This document shows positions 1-9,567 of a stretch of 64,000 nucleotides of DNA, one piece after another. This stretch comes from Desulfomicrobium sp. ZS1. Lineage in GTDB: Bacteria; Desulfobacterota; Desulfovibrionia; Desulfovibrionales; Desulfomicrobiaceae. The stretch lies in assembly GCF_024204645.1 (NCBI RefSeq), contig NZ_CP100351.1, forward strand, positions 1,736,001 to 1,800,000, written 5' to 3'. The translations under genes and the position numbers were made by a program. Position 1 is the first letter of the stretch. Each line of letters starts with the position of its first letter. A model generated the notes under the pieces. That model was given only the letters and a program-made list of their open reading frames with translations, was not told where the DNA came from and ran no database searches.

Positions 1-17
1 AGTTCCTTGAAAACACA

Positions 18-45
18 ATGCCGCCCGGAGGCGGCATGGAAACCA
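18..45 (-). terminator. Probable Rho-independent terminator of the secreted-protein gene
   Basis: Just beyond the stop codon of the minus-strand gene there is a GC-rich hairpin with arms ATGCCGCC and GGCGGCAT and a 4-base loop. Read on the minus strand it is followed by a T-rich stretch (TTGTGTTTT). Position and shape fit an intrinsic terminator. Confidence 0.6.
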
Positions 46-58
46 CTACACCGCCTCT

Positions 59-598
59 CTATTCCTGCATTTCAAAAATTGCGTCCAGCTCGGATACGAA
101 AGGCTTCACCGTGACCTGATCTTCCGGCGAGGCGGCGAGCACTTTTTCCATCTCCGCCATGCTCGTCTGCATCTGCCCGATCATCTGGGACTTGTATTCT
201 GCAGGTATTTCCTTGTTTGCCTCGATCTCCGCGATGGATTGCTGCATCTGCCCCATGACATCCTGCCCATCCTTGCCGAGCCTGACGGCCATGTAAGCCT
301 GAGTCACCTGCTGGGAAACCGCGGCCCACGTATTCAAATCAAATCCGTGCTTGCCGAGGATGGCTTCCACGTCGCGTTGCTCTTTGAGGCCCTGGGCCCA
401 ATCAGTCACGAGCTGAGCGGTGCTTGATGCGTCACCATCGTCTCCGCTCTCTTCAGCATACTGGTCAAAGTATGGTTTGAGTTCCTGCATGGAGGCAATA
501 AAACCCTGTACGTCCTTTGCAGTCAGTCCGGAAGACCACGCGTTTGAAGAAATAAACAACATCATTATGAAAAACCCGGCCACACGCACCAATTTCAT
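59..598 (-). CDS. Small secreted protein of unknown function
   Basis: Encodes about 179 residues beginning MKLVRVAGFFIMMLF, a basic N-terminus plus hydrophobic core typical of a Sec signal peptide, with likely cleavage near SSNAWSS. The ATG at 596-598 is preceded by AGGAGG, so I prefer it to an in-frame start 27 bases further upstream. The mature part is helical and acidic, rich in Gln, Met and Glu, and shows no catalytic motif I recognise. It is transcribed divergently from gcvH and ends in its own terminator, so it is probably a single-gene unit. A periplasmic or extracytoplasmic location is inferred from the signal peptide only. Confidence 0.75.
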   Translation of the reverse strand: MKLVRVAGFFIMMLFISSNAWSSGLTAKDVQGFIASMQELKPYFDQYAEESGDDGDASSTAQLVTDWAQGLKEQRDVEAILGKHGFDLNTWAAVSQQVTQAYMAVRLGKDGQDVMGQMQQSIAEIEANKEIPAEYKSQMIGQMQTSMAEMEKVLAASPEDQVTVKPFVSELDAIFEMQE

Positions 599-756
599 AG
601 TTCCTCCTGCAAGAATTATTGGCAATGCATAATCTATTTTCCAAGCCCGTCATCTCTTTATTGCGCTTTTGTGGCAATATATTTATGTCAGCGCGAACTC
701 AAGGGGCTGGAAACGATCCAGCGCCGAATCTCCAAAAAACAACACTGGAGGCTGTC

Positions 757-1137
757 ATGAATCCCAAAGAACTTCTATACGCAAAATCCCATGAATGGGT
801 CAAAATCGAAGGCGACGAAGCCGTAGTCGGCATCAGCCACTTCGCGCAGGAACAGCTCGGCGACCTGACTTTCGTCGAACTTCCCCAGCCCGGCGACCAG
901 GCCGAGGCCGGTGCCGAGATCGGAACCGTGGAATCGGTCAAGGCCGCCAGCGAGATCTACTCCCCGGTCAGCGGCGAGGTCACCGCAGTCAACACGGAAC
1001 TGGAAAACGCGCCCGAACTGGTCAACAAAGACGCCTTCGGCATGGGCTGGCTGTTCAAGGTCCGGCTCTCCGCCGCGCCCGAAGGACTGCTCGACGCCGA
1101 CGCCTACGCGGCCCTGTGCGCCGCCGAAGCGCACTAA
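757..1137 (+). CDS. gcvH: Glycine cleavage system H protein
   Basis: The 126-residue product is the lipoyl carrier of the glycine cleavage system. It shuttles the aminomethyl group from the P protein to the T protein and is reoxidised by lipoamide dehydrogenase. The lipoylation site is Lys62 in [12 protein letters not shown], and the N-terminal SHEWVK motif is typical of H proteins. Length matches the family. The ATG at 757 has a GGAGG Shine-Dalgarno; the open frame extends upstream but without family similarity. It precedes gcvPA and gcvPB in the same direction. No glycine riboswitch fold was recognised in the short leader, and gcvT is not in the window. Confidence 0.95.
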   Translation: MNPKELLYAKSHEWVKIEGDEAVVGISHFAQEQLGDLTFVELPQPGDQAEAGAEIGTVESVKAASEIYSPVSGEVTAVNTELENAPELVNKDAFGMGWLFKVRLSAAPEGLLDADAYAALCAAEAH

Positions 1138-1240
1138 CCCTTATCATCCGGCTGCCCTTCCGCTGCGCGAACGTTCACCATTTTCCGCTTGAACTCATCG
1201 CCTCCGGCCGGATGGACGCAGCCCATCATCCGGAGGCGAC

Positions 1241-2569
1241 ATGCCCTTCATACCGCATACCCCTGCCGAACAGAGCGAAATGCTGGCCACCGTCGGCGTA
1301 GACAGCATCGAAGCCCTGTTCGAAGACATTCCGAAAAAATTCCGGGCCGCCGAGCTGAACCTGCCTGAGGGCTTGAGCGAAATGGACGTCTGCCAGAAGC
1401 TCGAAAAGACGGCTGCCAAAAACCACACGGATCTGACCTCGTTCCTGGGGGCCGGATTCTACGATCACTACATTCCGAGCGCCGTGGACGCGCTCTGCAG
1501 CCGGGGCGAGTTCTACACCGCCTACACCCCCTATCAGGCTGAAGCCTCCCAAGGCATGCTGCAGGCCATCTTTGAATATCAGACCGCCGTGGCGCGCCTT
1601 CTGGACCTGCAGTACGCCAACGCCTCCCTCTATGACGGCGGCACCGCGCTCTACGAAGCGATCATGATGGCCGTTCGCCAGAACAAGCGCACGCGCATCG
1701 TCATCTCCGAGAGCGTCAACCCCATCTACCGGGTCATGCTCGACAGCTACACCTCAAACCTGAAGCTCGATCTGGTGACCATCCCCCACCGGAACTGCGA
1801 AACGGACGTGGACGCGCTGCTTGCCGCCCTGAACGACGACACGGCCGCGGTCATTGTCCAGAACCCCAACTTCTTCGGCACGATCCAGGATTTCACGGCC
1901 CTGTTCACCAAGGCCCGCGAGCACAAGATCGTCTCCATCATCTCGACCTACCCGATCATGCAGTCCGTGCTCAAGACTCCGGGCGAAATGGGCGCGGACA
2001 TCGCCGTGGCCGAAGGACAGAGCCTGGGACTCCCCTTGAGTTTCGGAGGCCCTTACCTCGGCATCATGGCCTGCAACAAGCAGCTTATCCGCCAGATGCC
2101 CGGCCGCATTGTCGGACGCACCGTGGACAAGACCGGCAAGACCGGCTTTGTGCTGACCCTGCAAGCCAGGGAGCAGCATATCCGCCGCGAAAAAGCCACC
2201 TCCAACATCTGCTCCAACCAGGCGCTGTGCGCCTTGCGGGCGCTGATGTACATAAGCCTCCTGGGCCCCCAAGGCCTGAAGAAAACCGCCCAGACAGGCA
2301 TCGAGCGCGCCCATTACGCAGCGAACCGCCTGGAGCGTCTGCCCGGCGTTCACGTCCTCAATCAGCCCTTCGGCAACGAATTCACGGTCAAACTGCCCGT
2401 GCGGGCTTACGAAGTCATCGACAAGCTCCTGGACTACAAGTTCGTGCCGGGCTTTCCCCTGGGCCGCTACTACCAGGGCATGGACAACCACCTCCTGGTG
2501 GCCTGCACCGAAAAAACCACGAAGCAGTGTATCGGCATCCTGGCCGAGTTGATTGGAGGTGCCCTGTGA
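1241..2569 (+). CDS. gcvPA: Glycine dehydrogenase (decarboxylating) subunit 1
   Basis: The 442-residue protein is the N-terminal half of the two-subunit form of the glycine cleavage P protein. It begins MPFIPHTPAEQSEML and contains the YTPYQAEASQGMLQ and SLYDGGTALYEA blocks characteristic of this subunit. With GcvPB it decarboxylates glycine and loads the aminomethyl group on GcvH. Start ATG 1241 has the Shine-Dalgarno GGAGG (CCGGAGGCGAC). Its stop overlaps the start of gcvPB by four bases, which implies translational coupling and equal stoichiometry. Confidence 0.95.
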   Translation: MPFIPHTPAEQSEMLATVGVDSIEALFEDIPKKFRAAELNLPEGLSEMDVCQKLEKTAAKNHTDLTSFLGAGFYDHYIPSAVDALCSRGEFYTAYTPYQAEASQGMLQAIFEYQTAVARLLDLQYANASLYDGGTALYEAIMMAVRQNKRTRIVISESVNPIYRVMLDSYTSNLKLDLVTIPHRNCETDVDALLAALNDDTAAVIVQNPNFFGTIQDFTALFTKAREHKIVSIISTYPIMQSVLKTPGEMGADIAVAEGQSLGLPLSFGGPYLGIMACNKQLIRQMPGRIVGRTVDKTGKTGFVLTLQAREQHIRREKATSNICSNQALCALRALMYISLLGPQGLKKTAQTGIERAHYAANRLERLPGVHVLNQPFGNEFTVKLPVRAYEVIDKLLDYKFVPGFPLGRYYQGMDNHLLVACTEKTTKQCIGILAELIGGAL

Positions 2570-4017
2570 AAACCATTTTCCAAGATTCCGCCAAAGGCCG
2601 CACCGGCGTGTGGCCCAAAGAACCACGGGGCAACACGGAAAGCGACATCCCCGCGCACCTGCTGCGCGGCAGTGCCCCGAAACTCCCCGAGCTGTCCGAA
2701 ATCGACGTCATCCGTCATTTCACCAGGCTTTCGCGCCTCAATTACAGCGTGGACAGCAATTTCTATCCCCTCGGGTCGTGCACCATGAAGTACAACCCGA
2801 AATTCACCGAGGCCGTAGCTGCCCAGCCCGGATTCACCTCCGTGCATCCGCTCATCCCGCAGCTTAAAGGGGCCGGGCACATGACCCAGGGCGCCCTTGA
2901 AGTGCTGTACGAGACTGAGCAGCTGCTGGCCGAAATCACGGGCATGAGCGCCTTCACCCTGCAGCCCATGGCCGGCGCCCACGGCGAATTGACGGGCGTC
3001 ATGCTCATGGCCGCCTACCACAACGACAAGGGCAACAAAAAGACCAAGATCATCGTGCCCGACTCCGCCCACGGCACCAATCCGGCTTCGGCGGCCATCG
3101 CCGGCTACGATGTCGTCTCCATTCAATCCAAAAACGGGATGATCGACCCCGACGAACTGGAAAAGGTGCTGGATGACGAAGTGGCGGGCCTGATGATGAC
3201 CTGCCCCAACACCCTGGGGCTGTTCGAGTGCGGCCTTGAACGCATCGTCAAGCTGGTCCACGGCGTGGACGGGCTGCTCTACTACGACGGCGCAAACCTG
3301 AACGCCATCATGGGCAAGATGCGTGTCGGCGACGTGGGCTTCGACGTCGTGCACCTGAACCTGCACAAAACCTTCGCCACTCCCCACGGCGGCGGCGGAC
3401 CGGGCTCCGGCCCGGTGGGCGTGAGCCAGCGCCTGGTGGACTATCTGCCCGTTTCGCGCGTGGTCAAACTTGAGGACGGCCAGTACTACCTCAACTACGA
3501 CTACCCCAAATCCATCGGCTACATCGCACCCTTCTACGGCAACTTCGGGGTCATTTTAAAAGCCTATGCCTACATCCTGCGTCTGGGACGCGAAGGCATC
3601 GTGCGCGCCTCGGAAAACGCGGTTCTGGCCGCCAACTACATGCGCAAGCGCCTGGAGGATGTTCTTGAAATCCCCCACGACCGCATCTGCATGCACGAGT
3701 TCGTGGCCTCGGCCGCGAAGCAGTCCGAAAAGGGCGTACGCGCTCTGGATCTGGCCAAGGCATTGCTGGACAAGGGACACTACGCCCCAACCATCTACTT
3801 CCCGCTCATCGTCAAGGAATGCCTGATGTTTGAACCCACGGAGACGGAAAGCAAGGAAACCCTGGACGGATTCGTCGATGACCTGATTGAAATACTTGGC
3901 CGTGTCGATACCGATACAGCATCGATTCAAAATGCGCCCATTACCACGCCAGTTGAACGTCTCGACGAAGTTCGCGCAGCCAGAAGCATGGAACTTGTGG
4001 ACGACGCCGGACTCTGA
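2566..4017 (+). CDS. gcvPB: Glycine dehydrogenase (decarboxylating) subunit 2
   Basis: The 483-residue PLP-binding half of the P protein. The Schiff-base lysine is Lys268 in HLNLHKTFATPHGGGGPGSG, a diagnostic motif. The C-terminus carries the FEPTETESKETLD block of the family. The start is a GTG at 2566 that overlaps the gcvPA stop (GTGA) and sits behind GGAGGT. The alternative longer frame upstream runs out of phase inside gcvPA and has no family similarity. A strong terminator follows, which closes the gcvH-PA-PB unit. Confidence 0.95.
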   Translation: MKTIFQDSAKGRTGVWPKEPRGNTESDIPAHLLRGSAPKLPELSEIDVIRHFTRLSRLNYSVDSNFYPLGSCTMKYNPKFTEAVAAQPGFTSVHPLIPQLKGAGHMTQGALEVLYETEQLLAEITGMSAFTLQPMAGAHGELTGVMLMAAYHNDKGNKKTKIIVPDSAHGTNPASAAIAGYDVVSIQSKNGMIDPDELEKVLDDEVAGLMMTCPNTLGLFECGLERIVKLVHGVDGLLYYDGANLNAIMGKMRVGDVGFDVVHLNLHKTFATPHGGGGPGSGPVGVSQRLVDYLPVSRVVKLEDGQYYLNYDYPKSIGYIAPFYGNFGVILKAYAYILRLGREGIVRASENAVLAANYMRKRLEDVLEIPHDRICMHEFVASAAKQSEKGVRALDLAKALLDKGHYAPTIYFPLIVKECLMFEPTETESKETLDGFVDDLIEILGRVDTDTASIQNAPITTPVERLDEVRAARSMELVDDAGL

Positions 4018-4035
4018 TTCCAACCAATGAACCAA

Positions 4036-4068
4036 TAAAAAAGCCTCCATCACCGGAGGCTTTTTTAT
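4036..4068 (+). terminator. Rho-independent terminator of the gcv operon
   Basis: A perfect 7-8 bp stem, AGCCTCC / GGAGGCT with loop ATCACC, flanked by A-tract on the left and TTTTTT on the right, lies 18 bases after the gcvPB stop. The A/T flanks could let it act in both directions. Confidence 0.9.
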
Positions 4069-4199
4069 TGGTTTACAAATCGATTCAACTATTATTTCTG
4101 TCTTCTTCATAGTCTGTGTGATGCGTAATAAAATTCATTGCAATCACACACCCTCGTGTTTAAAGAAACTGCATCAATTCTTTCCAGATGAGGAAAACT

Positions 4200-5315
4200 A
4201 TGTCATACATATTTGTCATACCTGCGCTGCTTAGCCTTGCAGCGCTTATGTATTTTTATGTCTCGCGCAAGCCGCAGTTGGAGCCCATTGTTGGAGAGAA
4301 TCATGATCCCGTAAAGATCAATCTGGCCGCAGCTGAACAAAGCGTGTTCAATGAATGGGAATCGGTTTTGATCCGCGCCTTGGATCACATCTACGCCGGT
4401 ACACAGTCCTCCACCGGCAACCAGATGACCCATGTCTACGAACCGCCATCCGCCCTGGCTCAAACCGCAATCTCGAATCTGGTCAAGGCCTTCGACAAGG
4501 TCGGCACACTGCACTCATCCCTGGCCGCCATCGACAACCCCGACGTCAGCATGAAGGAACTCGGAGATCTGGTCACCCGTGACCCACTGCTCTCTTCTCG
4601 TGTGCTGAAAACCATCAATTCCCCGTTTTTCCGCGTGGCCACGGATGTCAAATCCATCCACACCGCAGTGAACATCCTGGGCCTGAACAATCTGAAAAAC
4701 CTCATCGCCTTTGGCGTCATGCCCTATTCACTGTACAAGAATCCCGAGCACCAACGCATGTTCAAGGTTATCTGGCAGCACATGAACTCCACCGCCATTG
4801 CCGCCTCGTACATGGCCAGGGCCAGGCAGGACCTCGACAGTGGCACCTTGTACACGGCTGGGCTGATGCACGACATCGGCAAGCTGGTGCTCATCCTGCT
4901 GGTCAAGGACCCCGACGAAGGCGAAGTGTACCCGCAAAGCCTGGACCGTGAATACGAGCGTCTCATGGCCACCCACATCCAGGCCGCCCAGATCATGGCC
5001 AGAAGCGGGGGCATTCCGGCTCAACTGCGCACCCTCGTCCTTGGCCATCACCTTCCCGCGCTGCTGCCTGTTTCACAGCTCGAATGCGACGGGCAGCAGG
5101 CCAAGAGCCTGACCGTCCTTTTCCTGGCCAACCAGGTGGCCAAACTCATCTCACCCAACGGCACCCTGCTCGACGATGTACGCAAGCTCGACCAACTCGA
5201 CCCCAGCTTCCGCGAGATCATATCAAAACAGGAAGCCCGGGAGATCCTGCTGAGTCCCGGGCTGATAAACGACGTGATGAGCAATGTGCGACTGGTACAG
5301 GCGACCCTGAACTGA
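4200..5315 (+). CDS. Membrane-anchored HDOD-domain signalling protein
   Basis: The 371-residue protein starts with one transmembrane segment (residues about 2-22) and is otherwise cytoplasmic. Residues about 90-290 form an HDOD domain: the segment around LVTRDPLLSSRVLKTINSPFF is the typical N-terminal part, and GLMHDIGKLVLI matches the HD-like core. HDOD proteins are regulators, usually without proven phosphohydrolase activity, in chemotaxis, stress or cyclic-di-GMP pathways. I chose ATG 4200 because AGGA lies five bases upstream; an ATG at 4188 has no ribosome site. It sits alone between the gcv terminator and the convergent DUF3999 gene. Its partner is unknown. Confidence 0.85.
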   Translation: MSYIFVIPALLSLAALMYFYVSRKPQLEPIVGENHDPVKINLAAAEQSVFNEWESVLIRALDHIYAGTQSSTGNQMTHVYEPPSALAQTAISNLVKAFDKVGTLHSSLAAIDNPDVSMKELGDLVTRDPLLSSRVLKTINSPFFRVATDVKSIHTAVNILGLNNLKNLIAFGVMPYSLYKNPEHQRMFKVIWQHMNSTAIAASYMARARQDLDSGTLYTAGLMHDIGKLVLILLVKDPDEGEVYPQSLDREYERLMATHIQAAQIMARSGGIPAQLRTLVLGHHLPALLPVSQLECDGQQAKSLTVLFLANQVAKLISPNGTLLDDVRKLDQLDPSFREIISKQEAREILLSPGLINDVMSNVRLVQATLN

Positions 5316-5364
5316 GGCCGATACAACTGTTTGTTTCGCTTGCGTGCCGATCAGCGCCCGGCGT

Positions 5365-6648
5365 TCATTTTTTGTGATCCAGGGCTGCGATCAACTGCCA
5401 GGCCATGAACCCGAGCAGGATCACCCCCAGGCCAAGAACCGTCCACAGCACAAACCTGGTGTAACTTCGTTCCGGCAGCAGCCGAGCCTCGCCGCCCAGG
5501 ACCACCGGCTCAGTGATCGTGGCAGTGCCCAGCCGCACCGCCCCGATCTGATTGTCCTCAAGCATGGCCGCCAGCATGTCCGGGGTGCGCTTGATGGAGG
5601 GGTTGCCCATGGCCAGCGTGAACGGCCCGGCCCCTTGCGGCATGAAGACAAGCTCATGAGGCAGCCACCCGACGCGCAAAGGCACCGGCGCACCCTGCAT
5701 CACAATCCGCAAACGCTCATGCGGTCCATGCAGCGCAAGACCGGGACCGGCCAGCAACTGCCCGTCAACGTGCATGCGAAAAAGCGAGCCCGCCCCGATG
5801 CTGCGCCATTCATCGCCCGATGGCGCCAGCACTTTCACGCCCAGCACCGCATTTTCCACGTCCGCCAGGTCCAGCACATCCACCGGCAAGGCGGGCGGCA
5901 AAACATACTCATACGTATCGTCCCCGGCCCGCTCGCCGCGCAAAGGCGCAAAGCGGCGGGTCAAGCCTGAATCGCTACGGATCTTCTCTGCAAAGGCCGC
6001 AACCAGAAGCGAAAGATCGGCCTGCCCCGTCACAAGATAATATTTCCAGCGCTTGCCATCCAGCATGATCCTGTTCTGCAGGATGCGCCCGTTCCGGTGT
6101 TCCATGAAGGCCAGCACGCCGCTGCCGACCCTGCGCCAGGAAAAAAGGTCGTCGCTGCCCCGCACGTCGACACGGATAAAGGCTGACGATGCGGCTCCCA
6201 GCTCGAAACGCAGCGCGGCGAGGGCTTCCGTGCTGGCGGAAGCGTCGAGCAGCAGAGCCTGATCTGTTCCCCCGGCAAGCGCAGTCATCCGGGTTTCCAG
6301 AACCGCACCATGGTCACTGGTGCGCACCTGCAGGCGAACGTCGTAGTCCTGGCCGCCTTCGGAGCGGCTTGAGACCCGGAACAGATGCAAAGGGACTTCG
6401 TGCGCCGCTACCGGCCTTGCCTCACTGCGACGCAGGTGCATGGGCACCTCGGCGCCCTCGGCGTTGAATACGCGCAGATCTCCAAGATCGGCGCGCACGC
6501 TGGCATTGTAGACTTCAAAAGGAAGCTCCAGGCGTTGCAGGGCAAACTCTTCCTGCGTCTCGAGAAGATAGCCCCGGGCAAAATCCATGGGCGAGGATGC
6601 CAGGGCGGAAAAAGGCACTAATACAGCGAGCAGCACAATGAAAATCAT
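5365..6648 (-). CDS. DUF3999 family membrane-anchored periplasmic protein
   Basis: The 427-residue product has an N-terminal signal peptide (MIFIVLLAVLVPFSALASS) and a single C-terminal transmembrane helix (about residues 399-420) followed by a short basic tail, so most of it should be periplasmic. The body is beta-rich with the YLVTGQADLSLL and LPHELVFMPQGAGPF segments seen in DUF3999 proteins. Its ATG overlaps the stop of the upstream DUF2339 gene (ATGA), so the two are translationally coupled. The DUF2339-DUF3999 pairing is common in proteobacteria. The function is unknown; a cell-envelope role is only an inference from topology. Confidence 0.8.
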   Translation of the reverse strand: MIFIVLLAVLVPFSALASSPMDFARGYLLETQEEFALQRLELPFEVYNASVRADLGDLRVFNAEGAEVPMHLRRSEARPVAAHEVPLHLFRVSSRSEGGQDYDVRLQVRTSDHGAVLETRMTALAGGTDQALLLDASASTEALAALRFELGAASSAFIRVDVRGSDDLFSWRRVGSGVLAFMEHRNGRILQNRIMLDGKRWKYYLVTGQADLSLLVAAFAEKIRSDSGLTRRFAPLRGERAGDDTYEYVLPPALPVDVLDLADVENAVLGVKVLAPSGDEWRSIGAGSLFRMHVDGQLLAGPGLALHGPHERLRIVMQGAPVPLRVGWLPHELVFMPQGAGPFTLAMGNPSIKRTPDMLAAMLEDNQIGAVRLGTATITEPVVLGGEARLLPERSYTRFVLWTVLGLGVILLGFMAWQLIAALDHKK

Positions 6649-9368
6649 GAATTCTCCCCCTTGGGCGGCAGCGGACAGAAATAGCCCACAACAAGCATGA
6701 GCAGCCCCACGCCCAGAAACGAAACAATGCGCGCCACAGTGCCGCGCCCGTCCAGATCGATCAGAAAAAGCTTGCCGACCACAACCGCCAGCAGCCCCGC
6801 CCCGGCCAGCCAGGGCTGCCGCAGGGCGCGCCGACGGCCAAAGAGCATGGCCCCCACCGCCGCCATGGACCAGAGCACCGCATAGGCGGCCTGCAACACG
6901 TCGGAGCGGAACATGGAATCTATCGCGTAGGGCACATCGCCCAGAAAATGCACTGTTCTGGCCACGACCACGTTCAACCAGACAAAGGCCCAGGCGGCCA
7001 GAATACCAGGCAGAAGTCGCTCGGCACGACGGATTCGCAGCACGTCGTACACCATGGACTTTTGCGCCCACACAGCCAGGGTGACAAGCACCAGCGCCTG
7101 GGTCAAATCAAGGGGGCTCAGGACCGGGACATATGGCAACGGACGAGGGTTGCCGCTGACGAAACAGGCCCCGGCCCACCACAATGCAAGGACTGCAGCC
7201 AGGGCGCCCCCGGCGCGAAGATATGCGGCGAAATGCCGACGCAGGGGCCAGTCCAAGCGCGGAAAAACAATGACGATGAGCAGCAGAACCCCGGTCATGA
7301 CTGCGGCGACATCGGCCCAGATTCCGCTTTGAACCACATGAAAGACCTGCCAATGCGCTTCACGCAGGGCCAGCACGAAGACCAGGAGTGCGCTCAGTGT
7401 ATGCACCCATCCACGCACCCGCTCATCCCACTTTTCTCCCAGGGCGAAAAGCACCGCAAACTGAGCCATCAAGGCAAACGGCCAGGCAAGCCAGCCCCGG
7501 TCCGCGCCAGGATGCCTGTCCCAAAGCATGGCGCAGCCAAGCAGCAGCACGACCGTGAACTGCGCAAGATAGCGGGGCATGGGCCACGTGGCCCTCGCGT
7601 GCAGCACAGCCCAGATCCCAAGATTGGCCAGGACCACCGCCAGGGAAATCAGGTCCGGGTGAGCCTGGTCCGCAGCCCAAAAAAACCAGGCCCCGTACCA
7701 CCACGCGGCACCCCACAATCCCATGGCCAGCGGCAAGGGCTCTTCGCGGGACATCCGCGCTTCAGGAATGTTCCAGTAGGTCCAGCTTGAAAAAAAGCCC
7801 CCCAGACCCAGAAAAAGTCCGGCCAGCAGCTGGCCGCCATCCAGATGGAATGACCACGGGGTCAGCGAAGCCGCAAAGGCCAGCGCCGCGCCGATCTGCA
7901 ACAGCAGGCCGAAGATTCTGGTGATGAGACGTCTTTGCCGTAGCCCAAGCCAGATCATCCCCGCCCCCTCCAGCGCCCAGGTTGAAGCGGTCCATGACGC
8001 ATCAAGGGCCATGGGCACGGCCAGGGAGAGAAAAATCACGCCCAGGGCGAGATGGGCCTCGGCCAGGAGTCCAAGTCCGCCGTTCTTCTTCCAGAACAGC
8101 TTGAGGGGCAGAATATACCACAGCGCCAGCCCCAGACAGCTGAAGGCCGCGCCCATGTCCATGTCCCGGACCAGCCCCATCTGCAGGCCGAAAGCCGCCA
8201 GAGGCAGGCCGAAGACCAGGGCGCTGTCGAGTCGGATGCGCTCCGAGCCGCTGCTTGCGCGAGCAAAGAGGATGGAGATGAGCCCGTACATGAGGAAAAA
8301 GAGAATCAGGAAGGGTTCGGTGGTCGAAAAATATTCCGGCGAGTAATACCGGGCGCCCCACAAGGCCCCGATGCCGAACGTGCAGGCGAACCCGAGCAGG
8401 TTGAGTACCCGCCACGTCCTGTACCAGGCGATGCCGAGCACGCCGAGGTTCAAAAGCGCGTAGTAGCCGAAGAGATGCACATGACTGCCCTGGCCCGTGG
8501 ACAGCAGGATGGGAGCCAAAAATCCCCCCGCCGCGCCAAACACGGCCAGCGCCGAAGCATTCTGCGCCACGGCCAGAATTCCGGAAAAGACCACCACCGC
8601 GCACATGAGGATCAGCGCCCACAGCGGCGGGATCATCTCCAGAAAACGGGCCGCCGCGAAAATGGTCAGGTACAGCACGCCCACCCCGCCTCCCTGCACC
8701 AGCAGGGCGTAGACGGGATTGCTGCGCCGCAGTCGCCAGCCCAGACCCAGCAGCGCAATGCCCAGCATTCCGGCCCCGGCCATGCGCAGCTCCACCGGCA
8801 ACAGGCTGTGATCGGAAGCGTATTTGAGCAAAAAGGACACTCCGAAAAAAAGCACCACCAGCCCGACCTTGACCACAGGGTTCCCGCCGGTGATCCAGGC
8901 CTTGGCCTGCGACCAGACGCTGGCGACCCACTCCAAAGCCGCAGGCCTCGCTTCGCGAACCGGCTGCGACGGGGCTGCGGGCGCGGCCTCTTCCTGGGCC
9001 GAAAAAACGAAGTTCTCGCCGGAATCCGCCCCTTCGTTCAATCCGAAAACGGCCTCACCAACGGTAGGGGCGGCAAATTGCCGCCCGCTTCCGCTCCGAG
9101 CGGAAGCAGCCGTCGCAGCGGCATGTGCTGCGGCCCCCATGGAGGAGCTGTCCGCCGAGGCCTTCTGTTCCCGGAATTGTGCACGGAGCAGTTTTTCCAG
9201 TTCCCTTATTTTTCTGTCCTGCGCGGCAATCCGGGACGCAAGGACAAAACAGACCACGCCCAAGACCGGAAGAACAAGCAGAACCGGACTGCGCCACCAG
9301 TCGTCAAGAGCGCCGAGAAAGGAAAGCAGGATCAGGATGCCAAGAACAATGCGCACAAACACCTCCAT
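6645..9368 (-). CDS. DUF2339 family large polytopic membrane protein
   Basis: The approximately 907-residue protein has a short N-terminal membrane segment, a charged and Ala-rich cytoplasmic linker (residues about 50-150), then some twenty closely packed hydrophobic helices to the C-terminus. This is the architecture of DUF2339 membrane proteins. Start ATG 9368 (MEVFVRIVLGILI) is chosen because it begins the hydrophobic N-terminus; its ribosome site is weak (GGAGC some 17 bases away). It is first in a two-gene unit with the DUF3999 gene. No enzymatic motif is seen. Confidence 0.8.
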   Translation of the reverse strand: MEVFVRIVLGILILLSFLGALDDWWRSPVLLVLPVLGVVCFVLASRIAAQDRKIRELEKLLRAQFREQKASADSSSMGAAAHAAATAASARSGSGRQFAAPTVGEAVFGLNEGADSGENFVFSAQEEAAPAAPSQPVREARPAALEWVASVWSQAKAWITGGNPVVKVGLVVLFFGVSFLLKYASDHSLLPVELRMAGAGMLGIALLGLGWRLRRSNPVYALLVQGGGVGVLYLTIFAAARFLEMIPPLWALILMCAVVVFSGILAVAQNASALAVFGAAGGFLAPILLSTGQGSHVHLFGYYALLNLGVLGIAWYRTWRVLNLLGFACTFGIGALWGARYYSPEYFSTTEPFLILFFLMYGLISILFARASSGSERIRLDSALVFGLPLAAFGLQMGLVRDMDMGAAFSCLGLALWYILPLKLFWKKNGGLGLLAEAHLALGVIFLSLAVPMALDASWTASTWALEGAGMIWLGLRQRRLITRIFGLLLQIGAALAFAASLTPWSFHLDGGQLLAGLFLGLGGFFSSWTYWNIPEARMSREEPLPLAMGLWGAAWWYGAWFFWAADQAHPDLISLAVVLANLGIWAVLHARATWPMPRYLAQFTVVLLLGCAMLWDRHPGADRGWLAWPFALMAQFAVLFALGEKWDERVRGWVHTLSALLVFVLALREAHWQVFHVVQSGIWADVAAVMTGVLLLIVIVFPRLDWPLRRHFAAYLRAGGALAAVLALWWAGACFVSGNPRPLPYVPVLSPLDLTQALVLVTLAVWAQKSMVYDVLRIRRAERLLPGILAAWAFVWLNVVVARTVHFLGDVPYAIDSMFRSDVLQAAYAVLWSMAAVGAMLFGRRRALRQPWLAGAGLLAVVVGKLFLIDLDGRGTVARIVSFLGVGLLMLVVGYFCPLPPKGENS

Positions 9369-9511
9369 GCCGGCCGCCGCAGGGCTCCGGTGCGTTGCCC
9401 ACGCCCGGCTTGCCCCAAGATTGCAATGACTTTTCAAGGCTTTGCCGAGTGCCGGGGATGTTGGCAAGAAGAATCCAGCGCAGATTCCTCAAGCATGCCG
9501 CCGGACGCAAC

Positions 9512-9548
9512 AAAGCCCGGCCGTCACACGCATGGAGGGCCGGGCTTC
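9512..9548 (-). terminator. Probable terminator of argB
   Basis: A perfect 10-bp stem, AAGCCCGGCC / GGCCGGGCTT, with a 15-base loop lies just downstream of the argB stop. Read on the minus strand the stem runs into TTTGTTG, a short T-rich tail, so it is likely an intrinsic terminator with a modest U-tract. Confidence 0.6.
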
Positions 9549-9567
9549 CTGAAGGCGCGAGCCGTGA

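Noticed and set aside
620-756. Glycine riboswitch upstream of gcvH
   Set aside because: The 130-base leader shows no tandem aptamer pattern or terminator hairpin, so no riboswitch is reported.
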